A DNA stretch of 22,956 nucleotides, from contig JANXTN010000163.1 of assembly GCA_025352435.1 (NCBI GenBank), positions 1-22,956 of the forward strand. Direction: 5' to 3'. Shown in pieces: positions 14,802 through 22,956 of this stretch. The notes under the pieces are model-generated. The model saw nothing but the letters and a program-made list of their open reading frames with translations, ran no database searches and was not told the DNA's origin. Position 1 is the first letter of the stretch. Each line of letters starts with the position of its first letter. The DNA comes from Ferruginibacter sp. (GTDB lineage: Bacteria > Bacteroidota > Bacteroidia > Chitinophagales > Chitinophagaceae). Made by a program: the position numbers and the translations under genes.

Positions 14802-15941
14802 ATGGATTTCCGTAACAATGAACTCACCGAACAGGTAGCTCAATCAGCTAAAGATTTTGCATTACAACATATAAAACCACACCTAATGGAGTGGGACGAA
14901 AGCCAGGAATTTCCCACACATATTTTTAAAGAACTTGGTAAGCTAGGTATGATGGGTGTACTAGTCCCTGAAGCTTATGGCGGAACTGGTTTGGGTTACT
15001 ATGAATACAGCGCCATCATACAGGAAATTGCAAAAGTGTGTGGCTCCATTGGTTTATCGGTAGCTGCTCACAATTCTTTGTGCACGGGTCATATTCTTGC
15101 CTTTGGCAATGAAGAACAAAAACAAAAATACCTTCCAAAACTTGCTACTGCAGAACATCTTGGTGCATGGGGACTTACTGAACCAAACACAGGAAGTGAT
15201 GCAGGTAATATGAAAACTACTGCCGTAAAAGATGGTGATAATTGGATTATAAATGGTGCGAAAAGCTGGATCACTCACGGTAAAAGTGGAGATGTAGCGG
15301 TTGTGATTGCAAGGACAGGAGAACCACGTACCAAAAATAATTGTACTGCTTTTATTATTGAAAGAGGTACTGCAGGTTTTACCGCAGGTAAGAAAGAAAA
15401 TAAACTGGGCATGCGTGCGAGTGAAACTGCTGAGATGATCTTTGATAATTGTATTATATCTGATGCGCAAAGAATGGGTGAAGTAGGCGATGGTTTTAAA
15501 CAATCTATGAAGATATTAGATGGTGGTAGAATCTCTATTGCCGCACTTGGGTTAGGTATTGCTAAAGGTGCGTACGAAGCCTCGTTGCAGTATTCAAAAG
15601 AGCGTCATCAATTTGATCAACCGATATCCAACTTCCAGGCTATATCTTTTAAGCTGGCAGATATGGCTACTAAAATTGAATGTGCGGAGTTGCTTATAAA
15701 CCAGGCTTGTGATCTTAAAATGAAACACTTGCCAATGACCAAAGAAGCAGCTATGGCAAAGTATTATGCAAGTGAAATATCTGTAGAAATAAGTACAGAT
15801 GCGGTGCAGATATTTGGTGGATATGGTTACACAAAAGATTTCCCTGTAGAGAAGTTTTACCGGGACAGTAAACTTTGTACCATTGGCGAAGGAACAAGTG
15901 AGATACAAAAACTCGTGATAGGTAGAGAAATACTAAAATAA
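14802..15941 (+). CDS. Acyl-CoA dehydrogenase, short-chain type
   Basis: A 379-residue FAD enzyme that oxidises acyl-CoA to trans-2-enoyl-CoA in the first step of beta-oxidation or branched amino acid breakdown, passing electrons to ETF. It has the full family length, with WGLTEPNTGSDAGNM in the FAD/substrate region, the MGVRAS-like segment read here as LGMRASETAEM, and IFGGYGYTKDFPVEKFYRD near the end. The catalytic base is Glu363 in CTIGEGTSEIQ, the position used by short- and medium-chain enzymes rather than isovaleryl-CoA dehydrogenase. Exact chain length preference is not deducible. It ends the plus-strand block and is followed by a strong terminator. A near-consensus TAATTTG lies at 14769-14775. 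Confidence 0.95.
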   Translation: MDFRNNELTEQVAQSAKDFALQHIKPHLMEWDESQEFPTHIFKELGKLGMMGVLVPEAYGGTGLGYYEYSAIIQEIAKVCGSIGLSVAAHNSLCTGHILAFGNEEQKQKYLPKLATAEHLGAWGLTEPNTGSDAGNMKTTAVKDGDNWIINGAKSWITHGKSGDVAVVIARTGEPRTKNNCTAFIIERGTAGFTAGKKENKLGMRASETAEMIFDNCIISDAQRMGEVGDGFKQSMKILDGGRISIAALGLGIAKGAYEASLQYSKERHQFDQPISNFQAISFKLADMATKIECAELLINQACDLKMKHLPMTKEAAMAKYYASEISVEISTDAVQIFGGYGYTKDFPVEKFYRDSKLCTIGEGTSEIQKLVIGREILK

Positions 15942-15949
15942 TAACAAGA

Positions 15950-15978
15950 CCCCGAATTCAACTTCGGGGGGTTTTTTT
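15950..15978 (+). terminator. Intrinsic terminator of the acyl-CoA dehydrogenase gene
   Basis: CCCCGAA (15950-15956) pairs with TTCGGGG (15963-15969) around the 6-base loop TTCAAC, followed by GG and seven T. It is the only textbook Rho-independent terminator in the window. The reverse direction lacks a T-tract, so it should act only on the plus strand. Confidence 0.93.
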
Positions 15979-16025
15979 ATGCCCACCTTGTAAGAGGGAA
16001 GCGTGACTTGTTTAACCTTTATCAA

Positions 16026-17213
16026 CTATGCAGTATCGGGTGTTCCTTTCATATCATGTCCGTCAGCGAGCTGAAAGAACTCCTTCCTTTTGGTGAGCAT
16101 CTGGTACATGATACAAAGCCAGATCCCGGTATACGGAAGTGATTTTAGTGAATGTTCGTAAATGTAGTTAAGAATAAACCGAGGGGTAGGATCCATGGAT
16201 AATACTGTCGCAATTAAGACAAACAGGGGAATAAAAATTTTCATTGCTTTTGTTTGTTTTTGATGAACCAACCAAAAGCCCACACCGCAAATAGCAATGG
16301 AGTAAGAGGTAATTTCTGAGACATGATTGAACAATGCAACCCAAATTAAAATACTGCACAAAAAGTAAATGCGGTAGTAATATTCCTTAAACAAATTTGT
16401 TCGGATATACATCAAACAGAAGATGGCTATACCCGTTATCTGTACAATTAACTTCGATGCATCGGAGATATTAAAATAAGCCTGCATCACACCGGTAAGA
16501 GAAATACTGCCCGGAATTACACCGGGATCTTCTCTCATTACGATAAACCATTTCTGATACATTGCCACTAATTCTGCCGGGGAAAAAATAATTAATGGCA
16601 ATGCTCCCAATACTACCATCGCAATAAAAAATTTAAAGAGAAATTTAATCTTATCAGGATAAAGAAAAAATAATGAAACTGCTACTACAGGATATACTTT
16701 AATGTAAATGCCTGCGGCTAATGCAAAAGCTGCGAGCCATTGCTGTTTATTTTCAAAGCTTAAAAAAGATAATAAAATTAAATTGGCAATCATAACATTT
16801 GCCTGTGTGCCTTGCAGGCAAACAAGCATTTCTAATAAACCGATATAACAAACGATTGCTTTTTGTTTTACGGTAAAAAGCCTGAACTTAAATATGAGAA
16901 ATGGAATGAGCAGCATGCTTACATTGTTCCAAAGAAAGTAACCAACATAATTAGGCAGGCTTGCAAATGGGGCCAAGAGTACAGGAAAGCTGGGGCTGTA
17001 TTGGTATTGATCTCCAAACTCTGCGGGGTAAGGTTTGTAAATATCTTCGTGCTTTATAAAATGCCAAAACACACTTCTGTAAATATTCCAGGTATTCATT
17101 CTTCCTGCAAAAACGTTGGCAATATTTAAAGCAGCCAGTGTAACAAAATAAATAATGTAGACCGTCTTCTGTTTTAATAATATAGCCGTCTTAGGGGAAG
17201 AATTTACTAACAT
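16026..17213 (-). CDS. GT87-type polyprenyl-phosphate-dependent membrane glycosyltransferase
   Basis: A 395-residue multi-pass inner membrane protein with about ten hydrophobic segments. An N-terminal periplasmic loop carries NIYRSVFWHFIKHEDIYKPY, then QYQYSPSFPVLLAPF and, later, GTQANVMIANLILL and GIYIKVYPVVA. These are the marks of the DUF2029/GT87 family (GT-C fold), whose actinobacterial members use polyprenyl-phospho-mannose. The acceptor and donor here are unknown. A role in envelope or surface glycan or glycoprotein synthesis would fit. It stands alone, converging with the acyl-CoA dehydrogenase gene and diverging from the cytochrome gene across 100 bases. Confidence 0.85.
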   Translation of the reverse strand: MLVNSSPKTAILLKQKTVYIIYFVTLAALNIANVFAGRMNTWNIYRSVFWHFIKHEDIYKPYPAEFGDQYQYSPSFPVLLAPFASLPNYVGYFLWNNVSMLLIPFLIFKFRLFTVKQKAIVCYIGLLEMLVCLQGTQANVMIANLILLSFLSFENKQQWLAAFALAAGIYIKVYPVVAVSLFFLYPDKIKFLFKFFIAMVVLGALPLIIFSPAELVAMYQKWFIVMREDPGVIPGSISLTGVMQAYFNISDASKLIVQITGIAIFCLMYIRTNLFKEYYYRIYFLCSILIWVALFNHVSEITSYSIAICGVGFWLVHQKQTKAMKIFIPLFVLIATVLSMDPTPRFILNYIYEHSLKSLPYTGIWLCIMYQMLTKRKEFFQLADGHDMKGTPDTA

Positions 17214-17313
17214 GTAAGCAGATCGTTTTGAGTAAAAATATAGAAAGAGTTTTTTATATAGCCGCTATTTTAAAAGAATATTTATTGGTATATTGTTTTC
17301 TTATTTTTAAGAT

Positions 17314-17697
17314 ATGAAAAATTACTGTCTGTTATTCCTATTATTAATTGCCGCTTGCCAAAATAATGCCTCTGAGAAAAAGGAGGAAGAAAGAAGAGAA
17401 AATGCTGTCGCTATAAATACCAATGGAGAAACGTTGTTTAAAAACAACTGTGCATCTTGCCACAAACCCAATGAAAAGTATGTCGGGCCTGCATTACAAG
17501 GCGCTGCAAACAGGTGGGAGAGCCGCGAATTGCTGTACGCATTTGTAAGAAATTCCCAGGAGGTAATCAACAGAAATGCTTATGCAAAGAAGTTGTATGA
17601 TGAATATAAACAAAGCCCCATGCTGCCTTATCCTAATTTAACTGACAATGATATAAGAGATATTTTAAGCTACTGCGAAACATATATGGCCCCATAA
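17314..17697 (+). CDS. Lipoprotein cytochrome c, single heme
   Basis: A 127-residue class I type cytochrome c. A short signal peptide ends in the lipobox LIAAC, making Cys15 the lipidated residue, so the mature protein is membrane-tethered outside the cytoplasm. A charged linker (EKKEEERRE) precedes the heme-binding CASCH (Cys46, Cys49, His50), with Met103 in SPMLPYPNL as probable axial ligand and the C-terminal helix DNDIRDILSYCETYM. It would serve as an electron carrier to or from membrane oxidoreductases; the partner is not encoded nearby. It converges on a small minus-strand gene whose stop codon lies four bases away. Confidence 0.93.
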   Translation: MKNYCLLFLLLIAACQNNASEKKEEERRENAVAINTNGETLFKNNCASCHKPNEKYVGPALQGAANRWESRELLYAFVRNSQEVINRNAYAKKLYDEYKQSPMLPYPNLTDNDIRDILSYCETYMAP

Positions 17698-17701
17698 TAA
17701 G

Positions 17702-17875
17702 CTATAAATAATCTTCTTCTTCTTTTTTATCGCCACCTTCAAAAAGCTTATCTACAGCCCCTGCCATCATGGGGAACTTATCTTTTACATAATCTTTTAC
17801 AGCTTCCAGCGCCTTCAAGCTTTGCTCAGCAGATATGCCGGCATTGACCATTATTTTGTTTACAAGTTCTTCCAT
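17702..17875 (-). CDS. 57-residue helical protein of unknown function
   Basis: The frame runs from the ATG complementary to 17873-17875 to TAG at 17702-17704. It encodes a helical protein (MEELVNKIMVNAGISAEQSLKALEAV...) with an AGISAEQ turn between helices and a charged tail (GGDKKEEEDYL). Its codon use is like that of its neighbours and its start lies 14 bases after the stop of the M20 amidohydrolase, indicating co-transcription. The pattern resembles small DUF2267-like or DUF937-like proteins in Bacteroidota, but I cannot assign a family. No signal peptide. Confidence 0.8.
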   Translation of the reverse strand: MEELVNKIMVNAGISAEQSLKALEAVKDYVKDKFPMMAGAVDKLFEGGDKKEEEDYL

Positions 17876-17889
17876 AAAATGCTTTGTAA

Positions 17890-19191
17890 TTATTTCGATT
17901 TAGTCATGTCCATATAATCCAATACCAGATTTGTAAATGCATTCACACCAAGTTTAAAGCTACTCTCGTCTAAAAAGAAATCAGGTGTGTGATGGCTTGT
18001 TGGCTTTGCATTTGGCGGCATAGAACCAAGATTGAAAAAAAAGCCAGGTGCTTTTTGCTCATAAAAACTAAAATCTTCAGAGCCTGTTTTTGCGGATATC
18101 AAAATGGTATTATTTACTCCTACAGTTTTTTGTAATGAAGGCAACATTTTTTGTACCAATGCGGGATCATTGTATGTCACAGGATATTTTGAAGAATAAG
18201 GAATGATCACTTCTGCAGTAGCACCGTTAGACTCTGCAGTTTTTGTTACAATCAGTTTTATTTTATCGTAAAAAAGTTTTTCATCAGCATCGCTAAATGT
18301 TCTTACTGTACCAAGCATTTCTACTTTTTCAGGAATAATGTTTGAACGATTGCCACCATTAATTGCACCGATGGTTACGATAGCTGCATTGTCTGTAAGC
18401 TTTAAATTTCTGCTTACAATAGTTTGAAGGTTGTTTACTATTTGTGCACTTGTTACGATTGGATCTACACCCATCCACGGTGAAGCACCATGAGCACCGG
18501 CACCGTTTACAATAATCTTCATATCAGATACTGCAGCCATAAAGCCGGCAGGGCGATAGCCGATTTGTCCTGCAGGCATATCTGCCGCTACATGCAAACC
18601 AAACACAACATCTACATGCGGATTTTCCATCACACCTTCCTTTACTAATAGTTGTGCACCACCTTCTTCACCCTTAGGTGAACCTTCTTCTGCAGGTTGA
18701 AATATAAACTTAACCGTACCTCTTAGATCTTTTTTCATCCCTGCCAAAACCTCTGCAACACCCATCAACATTGCTGTGTGTGCATCATGACCGCAGGCAT
18801 GCATTACGCCGGTTTCATTTCCATTGTAAATAGTTTTTACTTTAGATGCAAATGGAACATCAACTCTTTCAACAATTGGTAGCGCATCTATATCTGCACG
18901 CAGTGCAATAACAGGACCAGGCAAACCACCTTTTAAAAGACCGATTACACCGGTCTTTGCTGCTCCTGTTTTAACTTCTAGTCCCAATGCAGTTAAATGT
19001 TTTGCTATTATGCCGCCGGTACGAAATTCTCTGTTGCCCAATTCCGGATTTTGGTGAAAATCTCTGCGCCAGTTTATTACTTCCTGCTCTATTTTGGCAG
19101 CTGCTGTAATAGCCTTGGCTTGTAAGTTTTCTTTTTGTGCAAATGCATTTGAACAAAACAACAGCGATAGAATTGATAGTATTTTTTTCAT
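17890..19191 (-). CDS. Secreted M20-family amidohydrolase
   Basis: A 433-residue zinc-dependent amidohydrolase of the M20D type (N-acyl amino acid or IAA-amino acid hydrolases). A Sec signal peptide (MKKILSILSLLFCSNAFAQ, cut after the Ala before Gln) puts it in the periplasm or outside. Metal-binding and catalytic segments are ALRADIDALP, HACGHDAH (Cys133, His135), QPAEEG (Glu168-Glu169) and GLH (His200), with SEDFSFY and TSHHTPDF near the C-terminus. The GAHGASPW segment belongs to the lid/dimerisation domain. It probably removes acyl groups from amino acids or peptides; the true substrate is unknown. It lies between relA/spoT and the 57-residue gene on the same strand. Confidence 0.94.
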   Translation of the reverse strand: MKKILSILSLLFCSNAFAQKENLQAKAITAAAKIEQEVINWRRDFHQNPELGNREFRTGGIIAKHLTALGLEVKTGAAKTGVIGLLKGGLPGPVIALRADIDALPIVERVDVPFASKVKTIYNGNETGVMHACGHDAHTAMLMGVAEVLAGMKKDLRGTVKFIFQPAEEGSPKGEEGGAQLLVKEGVMENPHVDVVFGLHVAADMPAGQIGYRPAGFMAAVSDMKIIVNGAGAHGASPWMGVDPIVTSAQIVNNLQTIVSRNLKLTDNAAIVTIGAINGGNRSNIIPEKVEMLGTVRTFSDADEKLFYDKIKLIVTKTAESNGATAEVIIPYSSKYPVTYNDPALVQKMLPSLQKTVGVNNTILISAKTGSEDFSFYEQKAPGFFFNLGSMPPNAKPTSHHTPDFFLDESSFKLGVNAFTNLVLDYMDMTKSK

Positions 19192-19227
19192 AATTATTAA
19201 AATAAAATTGACTTGAACTTATTGCAA

Positions 19228-19290
19228 CTATCTTTTGTCTTTAATCTTTTGTCTAAAATCTTGCATCTAACATCTAATATCTCATGTCTT
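19228..19290. repeat. Pyrimidine-rich word repeat between relA/spoT and the M20 gene, copy 2
   Basis: A run of words of the form ATCT/GTCT (TCTTTTGTCT, TTAATCTTTTGTCTAAAATC, CATCTAACATCTAATATCT) fills most of the 103-base intergenic gap. It contains the 16-mer CTTTAATCTTTTGTCT at 19239-19254, identical to 5067-5082. Confidence 0.7.
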
Positions 19291-19294
19291 GCCC

Positions 19295-21535
19295 TCAATC
19301 AATATCATATCTATCTACTCTTTCTATACCCTGCAGTGCCAGCAGGGATTCTACTAATGTTTCCAGCTCATCTTTATCATGCACAAAAACTTTTACATTG
19401 CCTTCAAATATACCTTCTTTTGCTTCTATCGTCATAGCAGAAATATTTACTCTAAGCTCGCCACTTATGAGGTTTGTGATTTTATGAATAACGCCTACAT
19501 CATCGAGCCCAATGATTTTTAAACCTGTAAGAAAAGATATCTCCTTGTTTTTTGCCCATTTGGTTTTTACAACTCTATGCCCATAATTTGCCATAAGCCT
19601 TGTGGCATTGGGGCAATTTGTTCTGTGTATTTTTAAACCTTCGCCTGTTGTTACAAAACCAAACACATCATCACCTGGAATAGGCTTGCAACAATTTGCA
19701 AGGGTGTACATTATCTTATCGCTACTCTCACCAAAGATGATTAGCTCTGCATCTTTTTTATTGGGCGCTTTGTATTCAGGATCATAAGCTGGTTTTTCTT
19801 CAATGGTTTTTATCGGCTTAGGAGCAACGAGTTTATCACCATGAACAGTAAAATCTTTGAGTTCTTTTAAATCTATTTTCTTTGTAGCAATTTCATATTG
19901 TAGATCGAGCGTACTCGGTATTTTATAAAACTGACAAAGCTCTTCCATATTTACAACACTCATGGCTGCGCCAATGCCTTCCAGCTTGCGTTGCAAAGTA
20001 TACTTACCATCTTCTGCAATAGCACGCTTTTCTTCCTTAAGGGTATCTTTTATTTTTGCTTTTGCCTTGCTGGTTACTACAAAGTTTAACCATTCAGGAT
20101 TGGGTTTTTGCTTTGCACTGGTTATAATTTCTATCTGGTCTCCACTCTTTAATTTATAACTGATGGGCACCAGTTTGTGGTTCACTTTTGCACCTATACA
20201 TTTGCTGCCAACAGCAGTGTGCACTCCAAATGCAAAGTCCAACGCTGTGGCACCTATAGGCAACATTTTTACATCGCCTTTTGGTGTATAGACATAAATT
20301 TCTTCTGTAAGAAAAGAGGTTTTAAAGTCCTGCAGAAAATCTAATGAGTCACTATCGTTGTTTGCAAGGCTTTCTCTTATCTGCTGAAACCAGGTATCAA
20401 AACGGCTTTCCTCACTTGTGCCTTCTTTGTATTTCCAATGGGCTGCAAGCCCTTTCTCTGCAATTTCATTCATGCGTTTGGTACGTATCTGCACTTCTAC
20501 CCATTTGCCCTGCGGGCCCATAACTGTTGTGTGGAGGGCCTCGTAGCCATTGCTTTTTGGATTGCTAAGCCAATCACGCAGTCTTTCGGGGCTTGGTGTG
20601 TAGGCGTCTGTTATGATGCTGTACACTTTCCAGCATTCTTCTTTTTCTTTTGCCGGCGGCGCATTTACTAGAATACGAATAGCAAACAAATCGTACACTT
20701 CTTCAAATGCAACACCCTTCTTTTTTATTTTACTCCAGATGCTGTGAATGCTTTTTGGGCGACCATAAATTTCACAGTCAAAACCTGTATGGTCAAGCTT
20801 ATCTTTTATAGGTTTTATAAAGTCGTTGATGTATTTAGTACGCTCCTTTTTAGTATCGTTTAATTTTTGCGCAATAAATTTAAAAGTATCAGGCTCCATG
20901 TATTTCATGGAGAGATCTTCCATCTCCGTCTTAATGCTATACAATCCCATGCGGTGTGCAAGTGGTGCGTATACATATACAGTTTCGGAGGAAATCTTCA
21001 ACTGCTTTTCCCGCTTCATGCTATCCATGGTGCGCATGTTGTGCAGGCGGTCCGCAAGCTTTATTAGTATAACCCGAGGATCATCGGTGAGCGTAAGTAA
21101 TATCTTTTTAAAGTTCTCTGCCTGTTGCGAAGAGTTGCTGTCCATAACTGAAGAAATCTTTGTAAGACCATCAACGATCTTAGTGATCTCTGTTCCAAAT
21201 TCACGGGTCACATCTTGCAATGTGATGTCGGTATCTTCCACAGTATCGTGCAGCAATGCACAAATAGTACTACGTACACCGAGGCCAATCTCTTCCACAC
21301 AAATCATAGCAACTGCGAGCGGATGCAAAATGTAGGGCTCACCACTTTTTCTACGCATGGTTTTATGTGCTTCGGCAGCCATTTCAAAAGCATTGCGCAG
21401 CAACAATTTATCGCCGGGTTTCAGTTTGGTCTTGAGTGCCCGCAGCAATGCACGGTATTCACGCAGTATCAGTTTCTTCTCATCTTCCTCACCCAGAGTG
21501 TAAGGGGTTACAATATTTTCGGTAGTCACATCCAT
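19295..21535 (-). CDS. Bifunctional (p)ppGpp synthetase/hydrolase, Rel/SpoT type
   Basis: A 746-residue long RSH enzyme controlling the stringent response. The N-terminal HD hydrolase is intact: His71, His96-Asp97, Glu100-Asp101 (LLHDTVEDTD) and Asp162 in ADRLHNMR. The synthetase domain has GRPKSIHSIW, Asp282 in YDLFAIRI and Glu348 in EVQIRT. A TGS domain (about 412-472, EIYVYTPKGDVKMLP), a CC-containing segment (TLANCCKPIPGDD, 611-623) and a C-terminal ACT domain (from about 670) follow. All residues needed for both activities appear present. The loop before the synthetase Asp reads KKGVAFEE rather than the RxKD of many bifunctional enzymes. Whether the gene is called relA or spoT cannot be settled here, so no symbol is given. 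Confidence 0.95.
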   Translation of the reverse strand: MDVTTENIVTPYTLGEEDEKKLILREYRALLRALKTKLKPGDKLLLRNAFEMAAEAHKTMRRKSGEPYILHPLAVAMICVEEIGLGVRSTICALLHDTVEDTDITLQDVTREFGTEITKIVDGLTKISSVMDSNSSQQAENFKKILLTLTDDPRVILIKLADRLHNMRTMDSMKREKQLKISSETVYVYAPLAHRMGLYSIKTEMEDLSMKYMEPDTFKFIAQKLNDTKKERTKYINDFIKPIKDKLDHTGFDCEIYGRPKSIHSIWSKIKKKGVAFEEVYDLFAIRILVNAPPAKEKEECWKVYSIITDAYTPSPERLRDWLSNPKSNGYEALHTTVMGPQGKWVEVQIRTKRMNEIAEKGLAAHWKYKEGTSEESRFDTWFQQIRESLANNDSDSLDFLQDFKTSFLTEEIYVYTPKGDVKMLPIGATALDFAFGVHTAVGSKCIGAKVNHKLVPISYKLKSGDQIEIITSAKQKPNPEWLNFVVTSKAKAKIKDTLKEEKRAIAEDGKYTLQRKLEGIGAAMSVVNMEELCQFYKIPSTLDLQYEIATKKIDLKELKDFTVHGDKLVAPKPIKTIEEKPAYDPEYKAPNKKDAELIIFGESSDKIMYTLANCCKPIPGDDVFGFVTTGEGLKIHRTNCPNATRLMANYGHRVVKTKWAKNKEISFLTGLKIIGLDDVGVIHKITNLISGELRVNISAMTIEAKEGIFEGNVKVFVHDKDELETLVESLLALQGIERVDRYDID

Positions 21536-21631
21536 TCATTACGAATTTACTGTAAAAGATTTAGAAAAAGTAAACTCATGGGCTGTAAATGGCAAACCTT
21601 TATTCAGCTTGCGTTCCCGCTTTTCGTTACA

Positions 21632-21660
21632 AGTCCGCACTCGTTCCTCGCTTGCGGGCT
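21632..21660. other. GC-rich hairpin within the relA/spoT-M1 intergenic region
   Basis: AGTCCGCA (21632-21639) can pair with TGCGGGCT (21653-21660), with one T-G wobble, around a 13-base loop. A further CCCGC at 21616-21620 offers an alternative partner for GCGGG. It adjoins the left end of repeat copy B. The rest of the 300-base gap (21536-21835) shows no gene. Confidence 0.55.
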
Positions 21661-21703
21661 TTTCACTGCAATCGGGCAGCCTTTCAGCAATTTATCTTTT
21701 TTC
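21655..21703. repeat. Interspersed intergenic repeat, copy B
   Basis: The left end CGGGCTTTTCACTGCAAT (21655-21672) and right end CAGCAATTTATCTTTTTTC (21685-21703) match those of copy A at 5133-5223, with a much shorter centre. The preceding bases form a GC-rich hairpin. I recall similar GCGGGCTTTTCACTGCAAT elements in many Bacteroidota intergenic regions, but this is unchecked. Confidence 0.65.
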
Positions 21704-21835
21704 AACTTTAGGGAATTGGTTGGTATTATTTACATTTTGTATTTAATAAAATTTCATTTACCGTTCCTACAAAATAGTTTTAAAAAATAGGTTGGCAGCG
21801 GCTTCCTGTTTAATTTTATTTTATAAACTTATACA

Positions 21836-22956
21836 ATGACAAAAATGATAAGCCTGTGCTGTCTGTTTATTTCTGCAAATATTTTTGCGCAGCAGCCATT
21901 GATGATGCCACAGAATATTAAAAAGGCATACACAAACGAAACAAGAAGTGCAGATGGAAAGCCGGGTAAAAATTACTGGCAAAACCATGGCAAGTACAAC
22001 ATAAATGTAGCTGTGGCGCCACCGTCTAAAACGGTGACGGGTACAGAAACCATTACCTACATAAACAACAGCCCTACCCCGCTGAGAAACCTGGTGTTCA
22101 AATTAATACTGAACATACATGCGCCGGGTACTGCAAGACAAAACAATGCATCTGCAGATTACCTTACCAAAGGAATTGTGATAGACAAATACGTGGAGAA
22201 CGGCACGGAACAAAAGTTTGGTGACCCTCGTGGGCAAACCATGCAGCAGGTGAGGCTTGCAAAGCCGCTTGCCACAGGTGATAGCGTTGCATTGAGTTTT
22301 AACTGGCATTATGAGCTGAGCGAAGAGAGCAACAGAGAGGGAAAGCTGGACAGCACGAGTTTTTTTCTTGCCTATTTTTATCCACGCATAGCAGTGCTGG
22401 ATGATGTGCATGGCTGGGACAGAATGAACTTTACTGATGCGCAGGAATTTTACAATGACTTTAATGATTACAACGTTTCAGTGACGGTGCCTAAAAACTT
22501 TTTGGTGTGGGGCACAGGCGATCTACAAAATGCGGGAGACTTATTGCAGCCTACTTTTTTAGCAAAATTTCATAAGAGTTTTACAAGTGATGAAGTTATT
22601 AACGTAGTAACGAAAACTGACCTGGAAGCAAAGAATATAACCACACAAAACGCAACCAATACATGGAAATGGAAAGCTACAAATGTGAGTGACGTTGCAT
22701 TTTGCATAAGTGATCATTATGTATGGGATGCAGCGAGTGTGGTAGTTGATAACAAAACGGGGCGCAGAGCAAGTTGCCAATCGGCTTATATTTTTGGCGC
22801 AGGTAAATTTGCCAACCAAGTAAAACATATTCAACATTCGCTGGATTGGTATAGCAATAATTTTCCCGGAGTTCCGTATCCGTTTCCTAAGAGTACCATT
22901 ATACAGGGCTTTGCAGATATGGAGTACCCGATGATGGCAAATGATAGCCCGCAGGA
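21836..22956 (+). CDS. Secreted M1-like aminopeptidase, N-terminal part, truncated at window edge
   Basis: The frame opens at ATG 21836 and runs off the right edge after about 373 residues. A Sec signal peptide (MTKMISLCCLFISANIFAQ, cut before Gln) indicates export. The N-terminal beta domain includes YNINVAVAPPSKTVTGTETITYINNSP and LAYFYPRIAVLDDVHGWD. Residues 358-370 read GFADMEYPMMAND (Met362-Glu363), the counterpart of the substrate-binding GxMEN motif in M1 peptidases. The zinc-binding HExxH should follow and lies outside the window. Bacteroidota carry many such periplasmic or secreted aminopeptidases. No clear TAnnTTTG box was found before the ATG; the leader is AT-rich. Confidence 0.85.
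   Translation, partial: MTKMISLCCLFISANIFAQQPLMMPQNIKKAYTNETRSADGKPGKNYWQNHGKYNINVAVAPPSKTVTGTETITYINNSPTPLRNLVFKLILNIHAPGTARQNNASADYLTKGIVIDKYVENGTEQKFGDPRGQTMQQVRLAKPLATGDSVALSFNWHYELSEESNREGKLDSTSFFLAYFYPRIAVLDDVHGWDRMNFTDAQEFYNDFNDYNVSVTVPKNFLVWGTGDLQNAGDLLQPTFLAKFHKSFTSDEVINVVTKTDLEAKNITTQNATNTWKWKATNVSDVAFCISDHYVWDAASVVVDNKTGRRASCQSAYIFGAGKFANQVKHIQHSLDWYSNNFPGVPYPFPKSTIIQGFADMEYPMMANDSPQ

Noticed and set aside
15950..15978. Bidirectional use of the terminator for the GT87 gene
   Set aside because: On the minus strand the stem is followed by non-T sequence, so it supports termination only for the acyl-CoA dehydrogenase gene.
20826..21335. Plus-strand 169-residue frame
   Set aside because: Antisense of the Rel/SpoT hydrolase domain; Ser/Cys-rich translation without family features.
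21215..21790. Plus-strand 191-residue frame reaching into the intergenic gap
   Set aside because: First half is antisense of relA/spoT and second half runs through the GC-rich hairpin and repeat copy B. No credible protein features.
1..22956. CRISPR array, tRNA, rRNA, insertion sequence or prophage
   Set aside because: No regularly spaced direct repeats with unique spacers, no cloverleaf or rRNA sequence, and no transposase, integrase or phage structural gene was recognised on either strand.

Overview
The window looks like chromosomal DNA of a Bacteroidota bacterium, most likely a Chitinophagaceae-type organism. Supporting signs are the single-chain LpxC-FabZ fusion, a PorX-type response regulator with a PglZ domain (type IX secretion regulator), TAnnTTTG -7 promoter elements and A-rich leaders instead of strong Shine-Dalgarno sites. 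Base composition is low in G+C, apart from the first ~150 bases. These are mostly housekeeping and cell-envelope genes; I see no phage, insertion sequence, CRISPR array, tRNA or rRNA.

Layout. 1-892 (-): N-terminal part of a RecQ helicase, running off the left edge, with an anomalous GC-richer tail. 989-3106 (-): Cu+ P1B-ATPase. 3169-5039 (+): tsaE, a tandemly duplicated spacer, then alanine dehydrogenase. 5292-10580 (-): HD phosphohydrolase -> lpxD -> lpxC/fabZ -> lpxA -> orphan ABC ATPase, a lipid A initiation operon carrying the early UDP-GlcNAc acylation and deacetylation steps plus the fatty acid dehydratase. 10581-12472 (+): a long leader holding a well-formed structured RNA (flavo-1-like), then porX. 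12663-15941 (+): small conserved protein, PhnP-like metallo-hydrolase, membrane-anchored helix-hairpin-helix protein, acyl-CoA dehydrogenase, closed by a textbook terminator. 16026-17213 (-): GT87-type membrane glycosyltransferase. 17314-17697 (+): lipoprotein cytochrome c. 17702-21535 (-): Rel/SpoT -> secreted M20 amidohydrolase -> a 57-residue protein. 21836-22956 (+): N-terminal part of an M1-like metallopeptidase, running off the right edge.

The most notable non-coding signals are: the three-way-junction RNA at 10789-10893, 22 bases before porX; a family of intergenic repeats visible inside the window (5133-5223 and 21655-21703 share both ends; a 16-mer is shared by 5067-5082 and 19239-19254; a 77-bp tandem duplication lies at 3660-3813); TAnnTTTG elements only four bases from the start codons of both divergent genes copA and tsaE; and a composition break inside recQ near position 150 that probably marks a chimeric join or recombination point.

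All function calls rest on motif recognition by eye. No database search, structure prediction or covariance-model scan was run.
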